A stretch of 64,000 bases of DNA. It comes from Delphinapterus leucas. Its lineage: Eukaryota > Chordata > Mammalia > Artiodactyla > Monodontidae. Below are positions 20,346-33,250 of this stretch, piece by piece. Where the stretch lies: positions 11,560,495-11,624,494 of the forward strand of contig NW_022098001.1 in the NCBI RefSeq assembly GCF_002288925.2. The letters run 5' to 3'. The position numbers and the translations under genes are program-made. Within the stretch, counting starts at the first letter, position 1; every line of letters begins with the position of its first letter. Under the pieces are notes generated by a model, which was given only the letters and a program-made list of their open reading frames with translations, did not search any database and was not told the origin of the DNA.

Positions 20346-23300
20346 ATGTGGTGATTGGAGAGTGGGGTGGAATGGAGGTTGTTGCAGTGGTCTGGGGTGT
20401 GAGGGACCAAGTGCCTAAACCCAGTGGAAATGAAGTGAAAGTGTGACAGTGAGTGACAGTAAGAAGGTGAGATAAAGGGGAGGGAAGAATCATGGATGAC
20501 TGGCATTCTTTTTTTGCACGACATGATGATCACTGTTCCATTAGTGGAAAAAAGAGAAGTTAATTTATTAGCACGAATCCTCATTTTGCAATGAGATACC
20601 TCTTAAGACTTATTCATAGTTTGTAAAACTGAAAGTCCTCGTAGTTTCTTCCAGATATTCCTTACGGCTTCTTTGAACTCTATGTGATTTCTTTCTCATC
20701 CATCAACATTTAGGGCTTCTATTTTCTGACTTACCTCTCTCACCCAATTTTGGTAGCCCAAAAAAGAATTAGAAAGACTAGAAACACACATTTCTTCTCC
20801 TCTTCTAATAACACTACTTCTATCTTCACTGTCTTTTATTTGTGGTAGCCATAGTAGAAACAGAAATTATGGTCTTATTGGGCATAGAAGTGAAATAAAA
20901 CTTCTAGCACTAGTGCTCTTTATTTCAAAATTATTTCTCTTTTTCTGACTGCTTCCTTATCTTTATAATTCTCAAAACTTTCTCACTTAGTTCTCTAACT
21001 TATTTATGAGTGCAAATTTGTGTCTCATAGCAATCTACTTTCTGAAATTGCTTGTAGTTACAACAATCTCAGTTTATATCAGAGACTTTTTGAACATGTC
21101 CATTATCTCTTCTGAACAAACTATTCTTAGCTAACTTTAAAACCGAAACTGAAAAGGTTGTTAAATATAGATTTAGAGTAATTTGTTTGTACCTCCTAAG
21201 AGGATTTAGCAACAGGAAATCATTTATCTTGAATGACTGGAATGCTTTCTTCTAGTTTGTGCCTTAGTTGTTCCAACAAGAATGAAGTTCAATATTTAGG
21301 TGCACTTTCCCTAACAGACTATGTTAATGGTTCTTTGCAAGTAGACAGCACTGTGCATAATCTTGAGAATAGGGTTTGTTCCCTGAATTTGGAATTTATA
21401 ATTGGCTGATAAAATGACCATTTTGAACTATCATATGATGTTAACATCTATGAATTTTAGCAAAGTTACCATCCCTCTTTGTACAGAAATATGTATAGTT
21501 CTTTGAATGTTTTGTTGCTCCTTGATTGAAATACTCTGCAACAGCTAGAGAAAATGAAAGTGCAATTAGTAACCAAAAGCATAAATTCTAAATGTAATAC
21601 AAGTGGAATTGTAAAGTGTTTCAATTAGGATACACGGAGCTGCTTTAACAAAGACTTACAGGGGTTTATACAGTATAGAACAATATAGAATTTAAGTCTG
21701 ATTAATTTCTCACATAATATTGATATGTTGGCTCCTTCCATCCTGCAGTTCCACCAGTGGCCCTAAAATATTAACCTCATCTGCTTGGTCCTAGATGGCT
21801 TGTCAACACATCTAACTTTTAGGCACTAAGATGGGAGAAGAAGGAGTAGGATGAAAAGACACATCTTCCATTTAAGGGGCGCAACCAGAAATTGTGTATG
21901 TCACTTCTGCTCGTATTCTGTTGGCCAGAACTTAGTCATATGGCCAAACATAGCTACAAGTTTTACAAGCTAAAACTCAGGGTTTTACTTCTTAAGGGAA
22001 CGTGAGAAGATGGATACGGCATGCCAAAAGTTGTGACACTTCGGTCAGATGAGCGCTCATTGGACTAAGCTGGTTGACTGGATTCAACTGTGAAGGAAAA
22101 AAGAAAAACAAAATTATATATCATAAGCAAAATGTAGACAATATGTCAAAAACCGAGTCTAGAAGATGAAGTTTAATTAGCTATTTTATATATCTTGTGG
22201 GTCTCAGCAATGGAAATGCTCCTTCTAACTTGCAAGTCTATGTTTGACTTTCAAATCTTTGGACTTTGAATTTATTTAGAGTAACACACTTTGTATGAAA
22301 ACAATGAACAACCTATGTGTATGGAAATTTCTGGCTCTCCTTTGTTCTGAAATATTATGGTTGAATCAGTGTTACTGAGTAAGCCAAATGCTTTGAGTAG
22401 CCAAGTTTCAGTTAAGAGTATAGTGTGGTGGGTTTCACTAGCTGGAGTTTCTCTGTTGAACCTTAGAAAATGCCTTGACTTTGTGCACAGGGAAGACTGT
22501 CGTCAGGCGTCGTCAGCGTCCACCTTAACCACAGCTGCTCTGGAGGAAAGCAGCATTCTCTGGTCTCCTGGCCAGTGCTCTGCTGTGGTTCTGTGAGCCT
22601 GTCCGGGAAGAGGGAGAAGAGAGCAGCCTGAGAGCAAGTGAAGTGCCAGGAAGGCATGGGGCTACTTCCCAAGTAGACCAGAGAAAAAGATGATTAGAGA
22701 GGTCAGGGGTCCCACCTCAGTAGGGAGAAGAGTCACATGATGCTTCCCTGCTCTGGTTCCATTTGAGAGCATCAGAAGCTCAGCAGGTGGTGAGGGAATG
22801 ACCAGTGTTGGCCACCTCCTGAAACACCAGAGTCACGATGGCTTGAGAGGTTTGATACCAGACCAGGACTAAGTAGCCATATGCTTGGGCTTCTTTGAGG
22901 ATTCCTCCAAGTTTTACCTGGACGTATTTCACTTAGTGTCTACGACAGCCCTTGGGGGCCTCTGAAAGTTTGAGATGCCATAACTTCCTTCTGGCTCCCG
23001 TGGCATGAGTTTTCTACCACTGAAGGCATTCCTTCAGGTTAAGCCATAGAGGTGAAGATGTGGTCTGTGAAAGCCACAGTCTCTTACATCTTCTGGGAGG
23101 GCAAGGAAGCGGGATGTTGTACCTCTGGCCTTCTTTAGCTCATAACCAGTTATAACTGACCTGTTTATCTCATTAACTGGTTGCACACTGGGAGTAAGAG
23201 AAGTTTGAGTAAGTACGTTGGCAACAATACAGTCTGATTGATGACCATGGGCTGTTTTGAGGGCATTAAGCTAAGGAGGGCAGGGCCTGGGTGCTGCGTT

Positions 23301-24135
23301 GTATAAAGGTGAGTACCTGGTGGCTGTGCATCAGAAAAGTAGGAATGTCACACAAGTTTCATCCAGTGAAACATACTCTCCAAGGCTGCTCCTGCTCTGG
23401 CTTCTTCTAGGCTTAGAATGTCTGGGCTGGAAATAACATACATTATTATGGTAGCCTGAGTCATGGTGGCTTAATATATTAAATATTTTTCCTCTAAGGA
23501 TTCGTAATTTCTTTTAACTAGTTATGTCACTGCATTTTTGGTACCATATTCTTTAAAAAGATATATTGTGATAATTATGAATTTGGGTAAGACTTTTATA
23601 TTATAGTGTGGGTGGCCAAGAGCAAGCCTTTGATGAGCTTAGTGTATCTCTATGAGAGACCTATGAACAGTATAGAGCTTCAATGGTATGTCTCTATCCA
23701 AACTAAACAAGTTAAAAAAAACTCTACATTTATTTATGTATAAATACTTTTATAAACCTTCATGGGATTAGAGATGGTTCCTTTAATAATGTAAGCGAAG
23801 CTGTCAGTCAATGGAAAGTTCACTGGACCTAGATTCCGAGTTCCTAGGTTGTTGTCACAGGTGTTGCTGAAATGATTTTGTTGTGTTTTTAATGGATTGT
23901 TTACATGGTTAATAATTTACAATGAGAAATACACCTTCAGAGCATTCATATCTATTGACCAAGAGCCTAATCAGGGTATTTGGGAATAGGCATAATATTA
24001 TTTCTGATGTAGTTTCTCGTGATCTTAACTCATTTTTTGTAATATTAGAGGTTTGGATAAACCTTTAAGGCTCCTTTCAATTCTAAAAATTCCTATTGTA
24101 TGTTCTGCATTATAGAAAGGAGAAGCCCCACATAG
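20346..24135. other. Intergenic sequence, no gene
   Basis: Largely repeat-poor. About 21,630-21,975 resembles the dispersed repeat at 35,290-35,640 (both carry a GGCCAGAAC motif followed by a CACATG/CATATG-type word). The GC-richer piece at 22,480-22,700 has open frames but no recognised product. Confidence 0.4.
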
Positions 24136-24139
24136 AACT

Positions 24140-24405
24140 TAGAAGGTAGATGGTTCAGTGTCAGGCACTGTGATAAGCACTTAATGTGCATTGTTTCATT
24201 TAATCCTTGCAATTTATGAAGTAGGTATTATTATCATCCCCTTTTTACAGATAAAGAAGCTGAAACCTTACAGGCTTTACATAACTTGTTCAGTGTCCCA
24301 CAGCTAGTGAGTGGTAGAGTCAAGATTTTGAACACAGGCCTGTGGGACTCCAGAACTCGGGGACTGCAGTGTTCACCTCTTAACTATCATACAGTAGCAG
24401 GTATT
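24140..24405 (+). mobile_element. MIR SINE
   Basis: GTCAGGCACTGTGATAAGCA, TTTCATTTAATCCTTGCAA, CCCTTTTTACAGATAAAGAA and CCACAGCTAGTGAGTGG give the MIR order, well preserved. Confidence 0.8.
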
Positions 24406-24409
24406 AAGG

Positions 24410-25404
24410 AATGTTTAACTACCCAAGAGCAATAAACATTCTGACCAAGACTTTTTACTTTTTAACAAATTATGCACCAGCAATATTTCTCTAGATATTT
24501 TCTGTTCATACGTTATTATAAGTTCCTAAGATTTGAAAATAGGGGAAATTGACCTCTGAATACAATGGCAAGATAAATCCAGATTAAACACCCTTCCTCC
24601 AAGTCTAATGAAATGAACAGAAATAGTGAAAGAAAAAAAAAAAAGCCAACAATTTATGAATGGCATCCAAACAAAGGAGAATAATTTTACATCCTAAGCT
24701 TCAAAAAGTGATGGCTAAGGAGAGTGTGAGAGGTTTGGGGGTAGCTCTTTTCTTCACACCCACTCCACAGGAGTAGTATTGAGAAGTCTGATAATTTTTA
24801 TAAATGCCCATCAAATGGACGTAAGCAGTCTGAGGGAGTGAGTAGGGAACCCTGGGAAAGGTAAAGGAAAACGCTTCAAGTGTAGCCAACCCTACTTACA
24901 TCTTTGGGGCCTTGACAGGGGCAGGAAAGGCCTCCATGGCATCTGAACTTCCAGGTCTCTGTGGGGAGCTGGATGAATGAGAGAAATATACCCACAGCTG
25001 GGTGGGGTGGGCACTGGTACAGGATGTTTAACTGGGCTTCACAGGAGAAATCAGAGGCTCCTCCTGACCCAGTGTGGGTCACCCCTCACATATTACCCAC
25101 CATGACCTCAGGCTAGAGATAAGTGGATTGAGAGCAACTCCAGTACATTAAATTATCTCCAAATGGGGCACACTGACTGATCCTAATTAGGACAGAGCTA
25201 TCTAATGAAAAATGAAAAGAAATGGAATGGCAAGTAAGCAAACTCATTAGAGCAGGAAAAAGAAGGAAGAAAAGAATGAAAAGCAAAAGAACAGAACATG
25301 GTATTAAAAAGACAGGCGTTTTAAGGGGGAGAATGGGTTTTTAAATAGAAAAATATACCCTCTCCAAACAAACAAAACAGATTTCTTGGGAGTGCTTTAA
25401 GGTA
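24410..25404. other. Intergenic sequence, nothing recognised
   Basis: No repeat or gene seen. An open frame near 24,876-25,082 is unsupported. Confidence 0.35.
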
Positions 25405-25427
25405 TAGAATAACTTTATAATACTATT

Positions 25428-25801
25428 TTATCATTTTTTTTTTATTTTTTTTATTTTATCATTTTTAAATTTATTTTTGACTGTGTTGGGTCTTCGTTGC
25501 TGCCCACGGGCTTTCTCTAGTTGCAGCGAGCGGGGCCTACTCTTCCTTGCGGTGTGCAGGCTTCTCATTGCAGTGGCTTCTCTTGCTGTGGAGCACGGGC
25601 TCTAGGTGTGCAGGCTTCAGTAGTTGTGGCACACAGCCTCAGTAGTTGTGGCTCGCGGGCTCTAGAGCACAGGCTCAGTAGTTGTGGTGCACAGGCTTAG
25701 TTGCTCCGCGGCATGTGGGATCTTCCTGGACCAGGGCTCGAACCTGTGTACCCTGCATTGGCAGGTGGATTCTTAACCGCTGCGCCACCGGGGACGTCCT
25801 G
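25428..25801 (-). mobile_element. Long CHR-type SINE with 22 bp TSD (antisense)
   Basis: ATTTTTGACTGTGTTGGGTC through CCACCGGGGACGTCCTG. Duplication starting AGAATAACTTTATAATAC at 25406-25427 and 25802-25823, unusually long for this family. The T-rich tail contains TTTTATCATTTTT twice. Confidence 0.88.
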
Positions 25802-25829
25802 AGAATAACTTTATAATACTATTATTTTA

Positions 25830-26579
25830 TAAAACTAAGTCCCCCAAATGAGGTAATAAAAAAACAGAATGAAATAAATATGGAAATTTCTGTGCTAAGG
25901 AAACTGAGACCCTACAGAGCACCATAATATAGTTAATATATAATTTAGGAAGAGCAAGGAACAGGATGGACAGTGGATGAAAATAAAATTAGTGACGTGG
26001 AGGAAATGCTTGCAATAATCAGTGAATGCAGAGAAAAAAGACAAAGATTAAAATATGTAAAAGACAATATGGAGGACAGAGACCCTCCAATATAGACAAC
26101 AAATGGAATAGGAAAAGTAGCTAGATACTTAAGAAATAAACTTTCTCTGAAATTAACAAACTGACTCCTTAGATCTGAGGGCACACTGTATGCTAGAAAA
26201 AATTGGTACAGCATCATAAACATCAAGACATACTTTGGTTAAGTCATTGACATTCAAGGATAAGAAAAATTTTTAGCTGTTCAGGAAGACAAAGTAAGTC
26301 ACGTATAATGAAAATTAGGCTTGCCTTAGACTTCTCAGCCATATTCAAGGGCAGAATACGATGGCACAATATTTATAAACTTCTGAAGAAAAGAAAGTGT
26401 GACCCAGCCGAACAACTGGATATAAAGTCAGCAAGTAGGTTTTCTCAAACATGAAAAAGCACAGGGAAAATAGTGTTTAGAATCTAGTGTGTAAGAGATA
26501 TAAAACCTGCGAGTCCTCAAACAAACAAACAAAAAAACCACTTGACATTGAAATTCAGCCAAAGAAATGAATGAAGAAC
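25830..26579. other. Intergenic sequence, no gene
   Basis: A-rich, with words such as AATCAGTGAATGCAG; possibly an old LINE fragment but not assignable. Confidence 0.35.
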
Positions 26580-26596
26580 AAGAATTTAAAATTGGG

Positions 26597-26879
26597 GGAT
26601 CTTCCCTAGTGGTCCAGTGGTTAAGAATCCACCTTCCAATGCAGGGGGACATGGGTTCGATCCCTGGTCAGGGAACTAAGATCCCACATGCTGCGGGGCA
26701 ACTAAGCCTGTGTGCTCTAGAGACCATGCGCCACAAATAGAGAGCCCACGTGCCGCAACTACAGAGCCTGCGTGCTCTGGATCCCCTGCACCACAACTAG
26801 AGAAAAGCCCTTGAACCGCAAGTAAGAGCCTGCGCGCCACAATTAAGACCCGACGCAGCCAAATAAATATTTTTTAAAA
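26597..26879 (+). mobile_element. Long CHR-type SINE with exact TSD
   Basis: GGATCTTCCCTAGTGGTCCA through CGACGCAGCCAAATAAATA. The 16 bp duplication AAGAATTTAAAATTGG lies at 26580-26595 and 26880-26895. Confidence 0.92.
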
Positions 26880-26895
26880 AAGAATTTAAAATTGG

Positions 26896-29505
26896 TACAA
26901 GAACTAGAAATGAGCACTGGATCCATTTTTAAAAAGAACAAAGACTGAATAACTAGGAGTACCACTGTTACAGAACACAATGTTAAACCTGGCAAAGTAA
27001 AATGTCTCATAAGCATTGAAAAATGGAAAGAGGGAAAGTGTAGGTAGGAGAAAAAACAGGAGTGTATCATTTCATCTTTCACAGCACAGAGTCATGCTAT
27101 CTAAAATTTAACCTCGTAGTTAAAAAAGCGTTTCCAAACCTTTGATGACTTTTATAATCTCTTTGCTTAACCTGAGAGCCAGCAAGACAAGCCGGCATGT
27201 GTGTGCCAGAATCGCCCGCAGCGGTACTTTGGTTTTGTAAAGGGTGGTTCAGTGTTTTTAAATATTTTAAGATTTGAATATCTTTAGGAGGGGACAAACT
27301 TACCAGTCAACCCTTATTTTCCACCTTCTTATTTCACACATTTAGGGGGCTGCATGGCCCTGCTGTTGGAGGAGTCTTTAGGAGCTAAAATTTCCTGTAG
27401 TGAAGAATCATTTATCTGAAGTTCAGTAATTCCTAGAGTAAGATAAAATAATAATCGACCAATAGATACATTCTTCTCACTTGTTTTGTAAAACATCTTT
27501 TTCTCTGGCATAACAAATGGTATTTTCCCTACTCTATAATGACAGAAATCTGTCTCCTGGCAAACAGAAGCACTACTGCCCCACTTTTTTCTTATCTGGA
27601 CTGCAACCAAGCCTTTGACTCCAGTGCAATCGTGAGTGATACACAGGGAGTGATCACTGTGTAGGAACGCTCCAAGGAAACTTCTTATGTGGTGTCTCAC
27701 TCTATTTAAAGCCAAGTGGGCTTAGCTGCTGTCACCTCCTAGCTATTTCTTTGGCTCGGTTTTAAATTTCAGCCCTTTAAATAGTGTACAGATTGAGACT
27801 GAAACAGCCAGAAGAAACAGCTGATTGGCTGTGAAGGCCCCCTTGGGAGCTTCTGGAGCTGGCCTTAGAGGCTGAGTTGGTCATTCTAAGAAAAACTGTG
27901 TGGACAGCCCTAGGGTCTACTCTGATGGCTTTAGGAGGGGCATCTGATGGACGTTGGAAGGACTGGTACTCCAGCAGGAGACCATAGATTAGGCACTGAA
28001 AAAGAACTGCAGAATTCGTAAGTTAGAATTTCCATATACAGGTACTGTAGTAGTTCTTCAGCAATCTGCTGAAGACAAAAGACATTACCTTCGAAAAGCA
28101 AAACTAACCTTTTATTTAAATTAAATCCTGCAGTAATCAAGAGGGAGATGCCTGCCTCTCATAGAGTTTTGAACTTCTAAATATTTCCATATTTTGAAGA
28201 TATTTCATGGGAAAGAGGGAAGGCTGGACTGAATAATAGTGGCAGTGAGAATTGGCGTTGGGGGGTAGGGAGTGGGGCAGGAGGGGGTAGGTATGAGCCC
28301 CACTCCATTCTCACTGCCATTATCATACAGTCATAACATGTGAAAAGAAGAACCAAAGGCTCATACCATGTGAAAGCCTCCATTCTATATCAAAGGAAGA
28401 ACCAAAGTTTGGTTCCTGATTGGATATGGGAACAGAGAAGGAATCAAGCTTGATCACTTGAAAGGCGGGTAACATTAACCATGAGCAAGTTGAGGGTTTT
28501 AACACAATGTGTTCTCACTTGCCCACTTACTGCTTTTGCAGGTAATACCATTATAGAGCATTTCCTCTGATGAGATGAATTTCCTCTGTCTCAGCAGTGC
28601 TTACAATGACAGGTCTCTTAGGATAAAAGCACCGTCTCTGAAAGCACCATGACAAGTTACCCAGTGCAGATGGGCTTCCTGTGCTTAACAATTTTGTTAT
28701 GGAAAAAAAGTTCATGAATTTGTGTAAAGCTGACCACACTTCACCTATTGATTAACTTAAAAGTTCAGCTTTTAAAAGTTCAGCTTTTTAAAATTGCTTA
28801 CAATGCTTCAAGCATATCTATGGAATGATATATTTTTCAACTGTTTGGAAACTGAGAAGAAATCTCAACGGAAATTTTTCCCTCATTCTGTGTGCCATCT
28901 ATGACATCCTTTCAGTTTATACCTGAGTGCTATCATGCATGGAAAGTACTATCCACATTTGCTTGTATTTAAATAATGTCCAATTTATTATAAATTGGGA
29001 AAATTCATTTTTCTTAAGCTTCTAAATCCAATTTGTTATTTTGTTAATAAATCTTGTGAATGTTTATAAAAGTTAGGAAAAATCGCTTTCGCTTGCTTTT
29101 TAAATAGATGTTCCACTAAATTACAAATTCAACAGATTAAATTCCCCTAAATAAAACTAGTGTATTGAGCTTCCTGAGACATTTCAAATTACTATTACAA
29201 GTTTAATACCATCAGATCTATGATGCCATCAATTGTGAGATGCACCATTATTTCATGTAGTATCATGAAAGGAAAAGTACTGCCAATGCTATCTTACCAC
29301 ACTGATTGTAAGTCACACTCAGGTTGCAGATTTGTTAAAATGAGAAAAAAAGTGCATCTTGGAATTGATAAACTATTGTATATCTGAATATCTCGAATAG
29401 TACAAATGCAGGGCATTTCACTTGTTAGGTTTGAAACAAACAAAATCTTTTTTTAAGTATTTAAGCAACTCTCGTAAATCTTGTAAATACATTAAATTAA
29501 TATAC
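26896..29505. other. Intergenic sequence, no gene recognised
   Basis: An open frame on the minus strand at 27329-27715 (128 codons) has no recognisable domain. No clear transposable element. One of the larger repeat-poor blocks in the flank. Confidence 0.4.
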
Positions 29506-29507
29506 AT

Positions 29508-29878
29508 GCTATGGCCTGAATATTTGTTGCCTCCTTCTCCCCACAATATTCATATGTTGAAATCCTAACCCCCAAGGTGATGGTATTAGGAGGTGGGCTT
29601 TTAGGAGGTGATTAGGACATGAAGGCAGAGCCCTCATGAATGGGATTAGTGCCCTTGTAAAGGGGGCCCAAGAGTCCCCTTACCCCTTCCACCTGTGAGG
29701 ACTCAGCAAAAAGTTGGCCATTTACAAACCAGGAAGTAGTCTCTCACCAGACACCTAATTTGCTGGCACCTTGATCTTGGACTTCCTGACCTCCAGAACT
29801 GTGAGAAATAAATGTCTGTTGTTTATAAGCTACCCAGTCTGTGGTATTTTTGTTATAGTAGCTTGAACAGACTAAGCA
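29508..29878 (+). mobile_element. MLT1A-like MaLR solo LTR
   Basis: CTATGGCCTGAATATTTGTT, CATATGTTGAAATCCTAACC, GTGATGGTATTAGGAGGTGG, CTGTGAGAAATAAATGTCTG and GAACAGACTAAGCACA follow the MLT1 LTR in sense, including its polyadenylation signal. Confidence 0.85.
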
Positions 29879-29978
29879 CAGATTTCTAAATGTAGTATAT
29901 CGTAAGTGTTTAAATACTGTTTATAAATGTAAACAAATTCTGTTATGCTTTCTAAAATAAGTAAAAAAAGACAGATGG

Positions 29979-30306
29979 AGGGACTTCCTTGGTGGCCCAG
30001 TGGTAAAGAATCCGCCTTACAGCCGAGGGGACACGGGTTCGATCCCTGGTCAGGGAACTAAGATCCCACATGCCCCGGGGCAGTGAAGCCTGCGTGCCAC
30101 AACTACTGAGCTCGTTGCATGCCTCAACTAGAGCCCGTGTGCCCTGGAGCCTGCGCGCCACAACTAGAGAAGAGAAAACCCCGCATGCCACAGCTAGATA
30201 GAACCCCGCACACCACGACGAAGATCCCTCATGCTGCTACCAAGACCTGATGTAGACAAAAATAAATGAAATAAATAGGTAAATAATAAATAAATCTTAA
30301 AAAAAA
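29979..30306 (+). mobile_element. Long CHR-type SINE
   Basis: GGGACTTCCTTGGTGGCCCA through ATGTAGACAAAAATAAATG and an AAATAAATA-rich tail. AAAAAAGA-type flanks on both sides. Confidence 0.85.
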
Positions 30307-30602
30307 GATGGAAAATTTCAGTAACTCATAGGGCTAATATGTCAGTTTCTGTAATATGTTGGATTCTCTTAAACATTTCAAACACATTAAATGGCAAATA
30401 CACCAAGATTTTCTTGATGTTTAAAATCTGATTCCTAAACTTAACACAAAAGAATTAATAATGGTTTGGTTACTTCACATCATTCTTCTTATTTCAGTCC
30501 CTTCATAATATTATCAAATCACTTATCCAGTGAGCATATTTACCATCTCATTTGCATGGGTTACTGGTTCTCAAAACACCCCAACTGGATTATAAATTAG
30601 AT

Positions 30603-31108
30603 CCAGTGGTTCTCAAACTTTTTGGTGTCAGGACCTTTTTATACTCTTAAAATTTATTGAGAACCCCAAAGAGATTTTGTTTATGTGGTTATAACTATCA
30701 ATATTCACTATCATAGAAATTAAATGTGAGAAAAAATTTTAAATGTTACTGATTCACTTAAAAATAACAGTAATAATCCCATTACATGTTAGTGTAAATA
30801 ATACATTATGGGGAAAACTATTTTTTCAAAGCATAAAAAATTCTTTAAAAAATTAGAAAAGTGGTATTGTTTTACATTTTTATAAATATTTTAAATTTCT
30901 GCCTTAATTAAAGAAAATTGGATTCTCATATCTGCTTCTGCAGTGATATCACAGGTCATGTAGCCTCTGGAATACTTTACTGTGTACTAGTAAGAGAATG
31001 AGAGAGACAAAGGCAAGAACTTATTAGTTTTATTATAAAGACAGTTTTGACCTTAAATCCCCCTGAAAGTGTCTCAGACACCCCTGGACCACACTTTGAG
31101 AACCACTG
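30603..31108. mobile_element. hAT-Charlie-type element with terminal inverted repeats
   Basis: Starts CAGTGGTTCTCAAACTTTTT and ends CACTTTGAGAACCACTG, near-perfect inverted ends. Flanking 8 bp AATTAGAT (30595-30602) and AGTTAGAT (31109-31116) match at 7 of 8, as expected for hAT. About 500 bp, no transposase frame. Confidence 0.85.
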
Positions 31109-31116
31109 AGTTAGAT

Positions 31117-32270
31117 AATAATGAGTTAAATAATCAGGCCAGGACTTGGGTGCTACATACCAGGATAATTCTACCGAAGCCACAGGTTAACAGGCTGAGC
31201 TTCCTCTCACAGTAGATTTGTCTGCTGTGTCAATGGGGGTAAGTCTGTGTCTTTCATCATGTGTCCCCTAGGCATCTTTCAGTTTTCATCCCTCCTTAAT
31301 TTTTTTCAACTTTTCATCAGCTGATTTAGGAAGTTGGAAATCATTTTGCTGCATGATTAGAACTCACCGACCCCTGAACTCTCTCATCTAGATTGTAATA
31401 CTCTCCTTTGCTGTCTAGTTGGACTGTTGACCATAATTCTGTAGTCAATTTATTGCTAGGGCCTAAAGTGCTATTCTCTTACAGCTAATATCAAGCATCC
31501 AAACACCACTACGTTGTGTGAATTCAGCAGAAGCTGGATGACCATGTGTTAGAGAAGCTGTAGAAGTAACTCCTTCATTAGGCAGGAAATTGGACTAGAC
31601 CAATGATCTCAAAGATTCTGTGCTACTGTTCCTTCTCCTATCAACCCTGAAAAACTGCAGGCTGCTCTAAGGACCACTAGAGAGCAAGCTGTCTGTTCTC
31701 TTCCCTGGTATTCAGTCTCTCCTTTTCCCTTTGTAACAGAAACTCAGTTGTGTTAGATCCTTACTGTGTCCAGTTAAAAAGAAAAAATTCCCTGGATCCT
31801 TTGCAACTAGGGGTGGCTTCATGACCTAATTCTGTCCGATGAGATGTAAGCAGAAGTGCATGGGTGAGGGCTCTGGGAAAGTGAGTATTTCCGTTATAAA
31901 AAAAGAACACACTTAGAAAATTTGTGTCTTTTTACTTCTTCCTTTCCAAAAGGTAGATGTAATACCTGGGGATGGGGTAGCCCTTGTATGACCATGAGGA
32001 AGAAAGCCACATGCTAAAGACTGAGCAAGGAAGCTAAAGGAGATGGAAGCCTTGATGATCTCCTTGAGTCAACGCATGAGGCCTGGTCTACGTCCTTTTG
32101 GACCTCTTTAAGAAGAAGAGTCCTTCTTTAAGACACTGTAATTGAGTTTCCGTTACATGCAGGCTAAATGTGCTCTTATTTGTCTAATCCATTTGCTACT
32201 CGCTAGTTGTGGCAGCTGGTGCTTTAGCCTGTCATCTCACTACTTGAGTGTTCTTGAAGGGGTTAATATC
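31117..32270. other. Intergenic sequence, no gene
   Basis: About 31,720-32,150 may be an old LTR or LINE piece (CTTTTGGACCTCTTTAAGAAG); not assignable. Confidence 0.35.
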
Positions 32271-32274
32271 ATGG

Positions 32275-32490
32275 TCCAGGGCAAAGAGTAGCTTCGGCAT
32301 CTAGCAGAAGAATCCTGGCTCTGTATCAGCGGCCATGTGACCTCGGGCAAGTTACCTAATGCCTTTGAGTCTAAGTCTTCTTATCCATTGAAGTGAGACT
32401 GAGATTTAATATCTCCTGGTTTTTGTGAGGATTAAATGAGGGAACAAACAAAATCCCCAGCACAGTGCCTTATGGGCCAAGGTAGGTACT
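32275..32490 (+). mobile_element. MIR SINE
   Basis: GAATCCTGGCTCTGTATCAG, CATGTGACCTCGGGCAAGTT, GTGAGGATTAAATGAGGGAA and CCCAGCACAGTGCCTT are in MIR order. Confidence 0.8.
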
Positions 32491-32774
32491 CAAAATGCGC
32501 AGGCTCCAACTCTCTCTTCCAGTTACGGTAGTAAATCAGTTCCATTCATAATATTCCAGACCTATCTCCTACTAGTTTGAAGTTGAATAACAAAAATAGA
32601 GCAGAATTTTGATATACTAATACTTAGGCAAATATTTGTACAGTAAGTCAGATGGGGGGACCTGCCTGTGACAACTGGCAGGGTGTGCAGATGGCAAAGG
32701 TGGTGTCCTGATGATCTGTGACAACACTGAATGGTGACCCTTCAAGGGTAGGAGATTAATAAAGATGATGATAG

Positions 32775-33005
32775 TAGCTAATATTTCTTAAGCACCTACT
32801 AAGTGCTAGTCACTGTGGTAAGTGTTTTACATGCATTATCTCATTTTTAACACTCAAGAACTATAAAGTAGCTGCTGTTATTATCTCCGTTTATGGAAAA
32901 AGAATTGGAAGCTTAGAGAGGTTAAATAATGTGTCCAAAGTCACCCAGTAGTAGAGTTGGGTCTAGACTTCAGCTCTGTCCAACTCCAAGGTCATACTGT
33001 TATCC
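32775..33005 (+). mobile_element. MIR SINE
   Basis: TTCTTAAGCACCTACTAAGT, TTTACATGCATTATCTCATT, CTTAGAGAGGTTAAATAATG and CAAAGTCACCCAGTAGTAG are in MIR order. Confidence 0.8.
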
Positions 33006-33084
33006 ACAGCCAACTGATGAGATGTAAATCAGTGGTGAGGGGAAGTTGGTAGTGAGAGCATATCATGCACATCTCTTCTCAAAT

Positions 33085-33250
33085 CTGTGTTCAGTGAAGT
33101 CACATTGGTAGCTTGAAATCAGCCACGGTGAGTGTATTTATACCACAGAAATTGGTAAATGCTACAAATCAGGGTTTTCCTCAACTTCCCTGCCCTAAGA
33201 GCTGGTTGTTACGCATTTACCAGCACATGACTGGATGGAATATAGCTGTT
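33085..33250. repeat. Dispersed repeat of unknown family, copy A
   Basis: Shares GTAGCTTGAAAT and TGCTACAAATCAG in the same order and spacing with 35,140-35,240. Family not recognised with confidence. Confidence 0.45.

Noticed and set aside
27329..27715. 128-codon minus-strand open frame
   Set aside because: No domain, no recognisable homology and low-complexity flanks; expected by chance in a 64 kb window.
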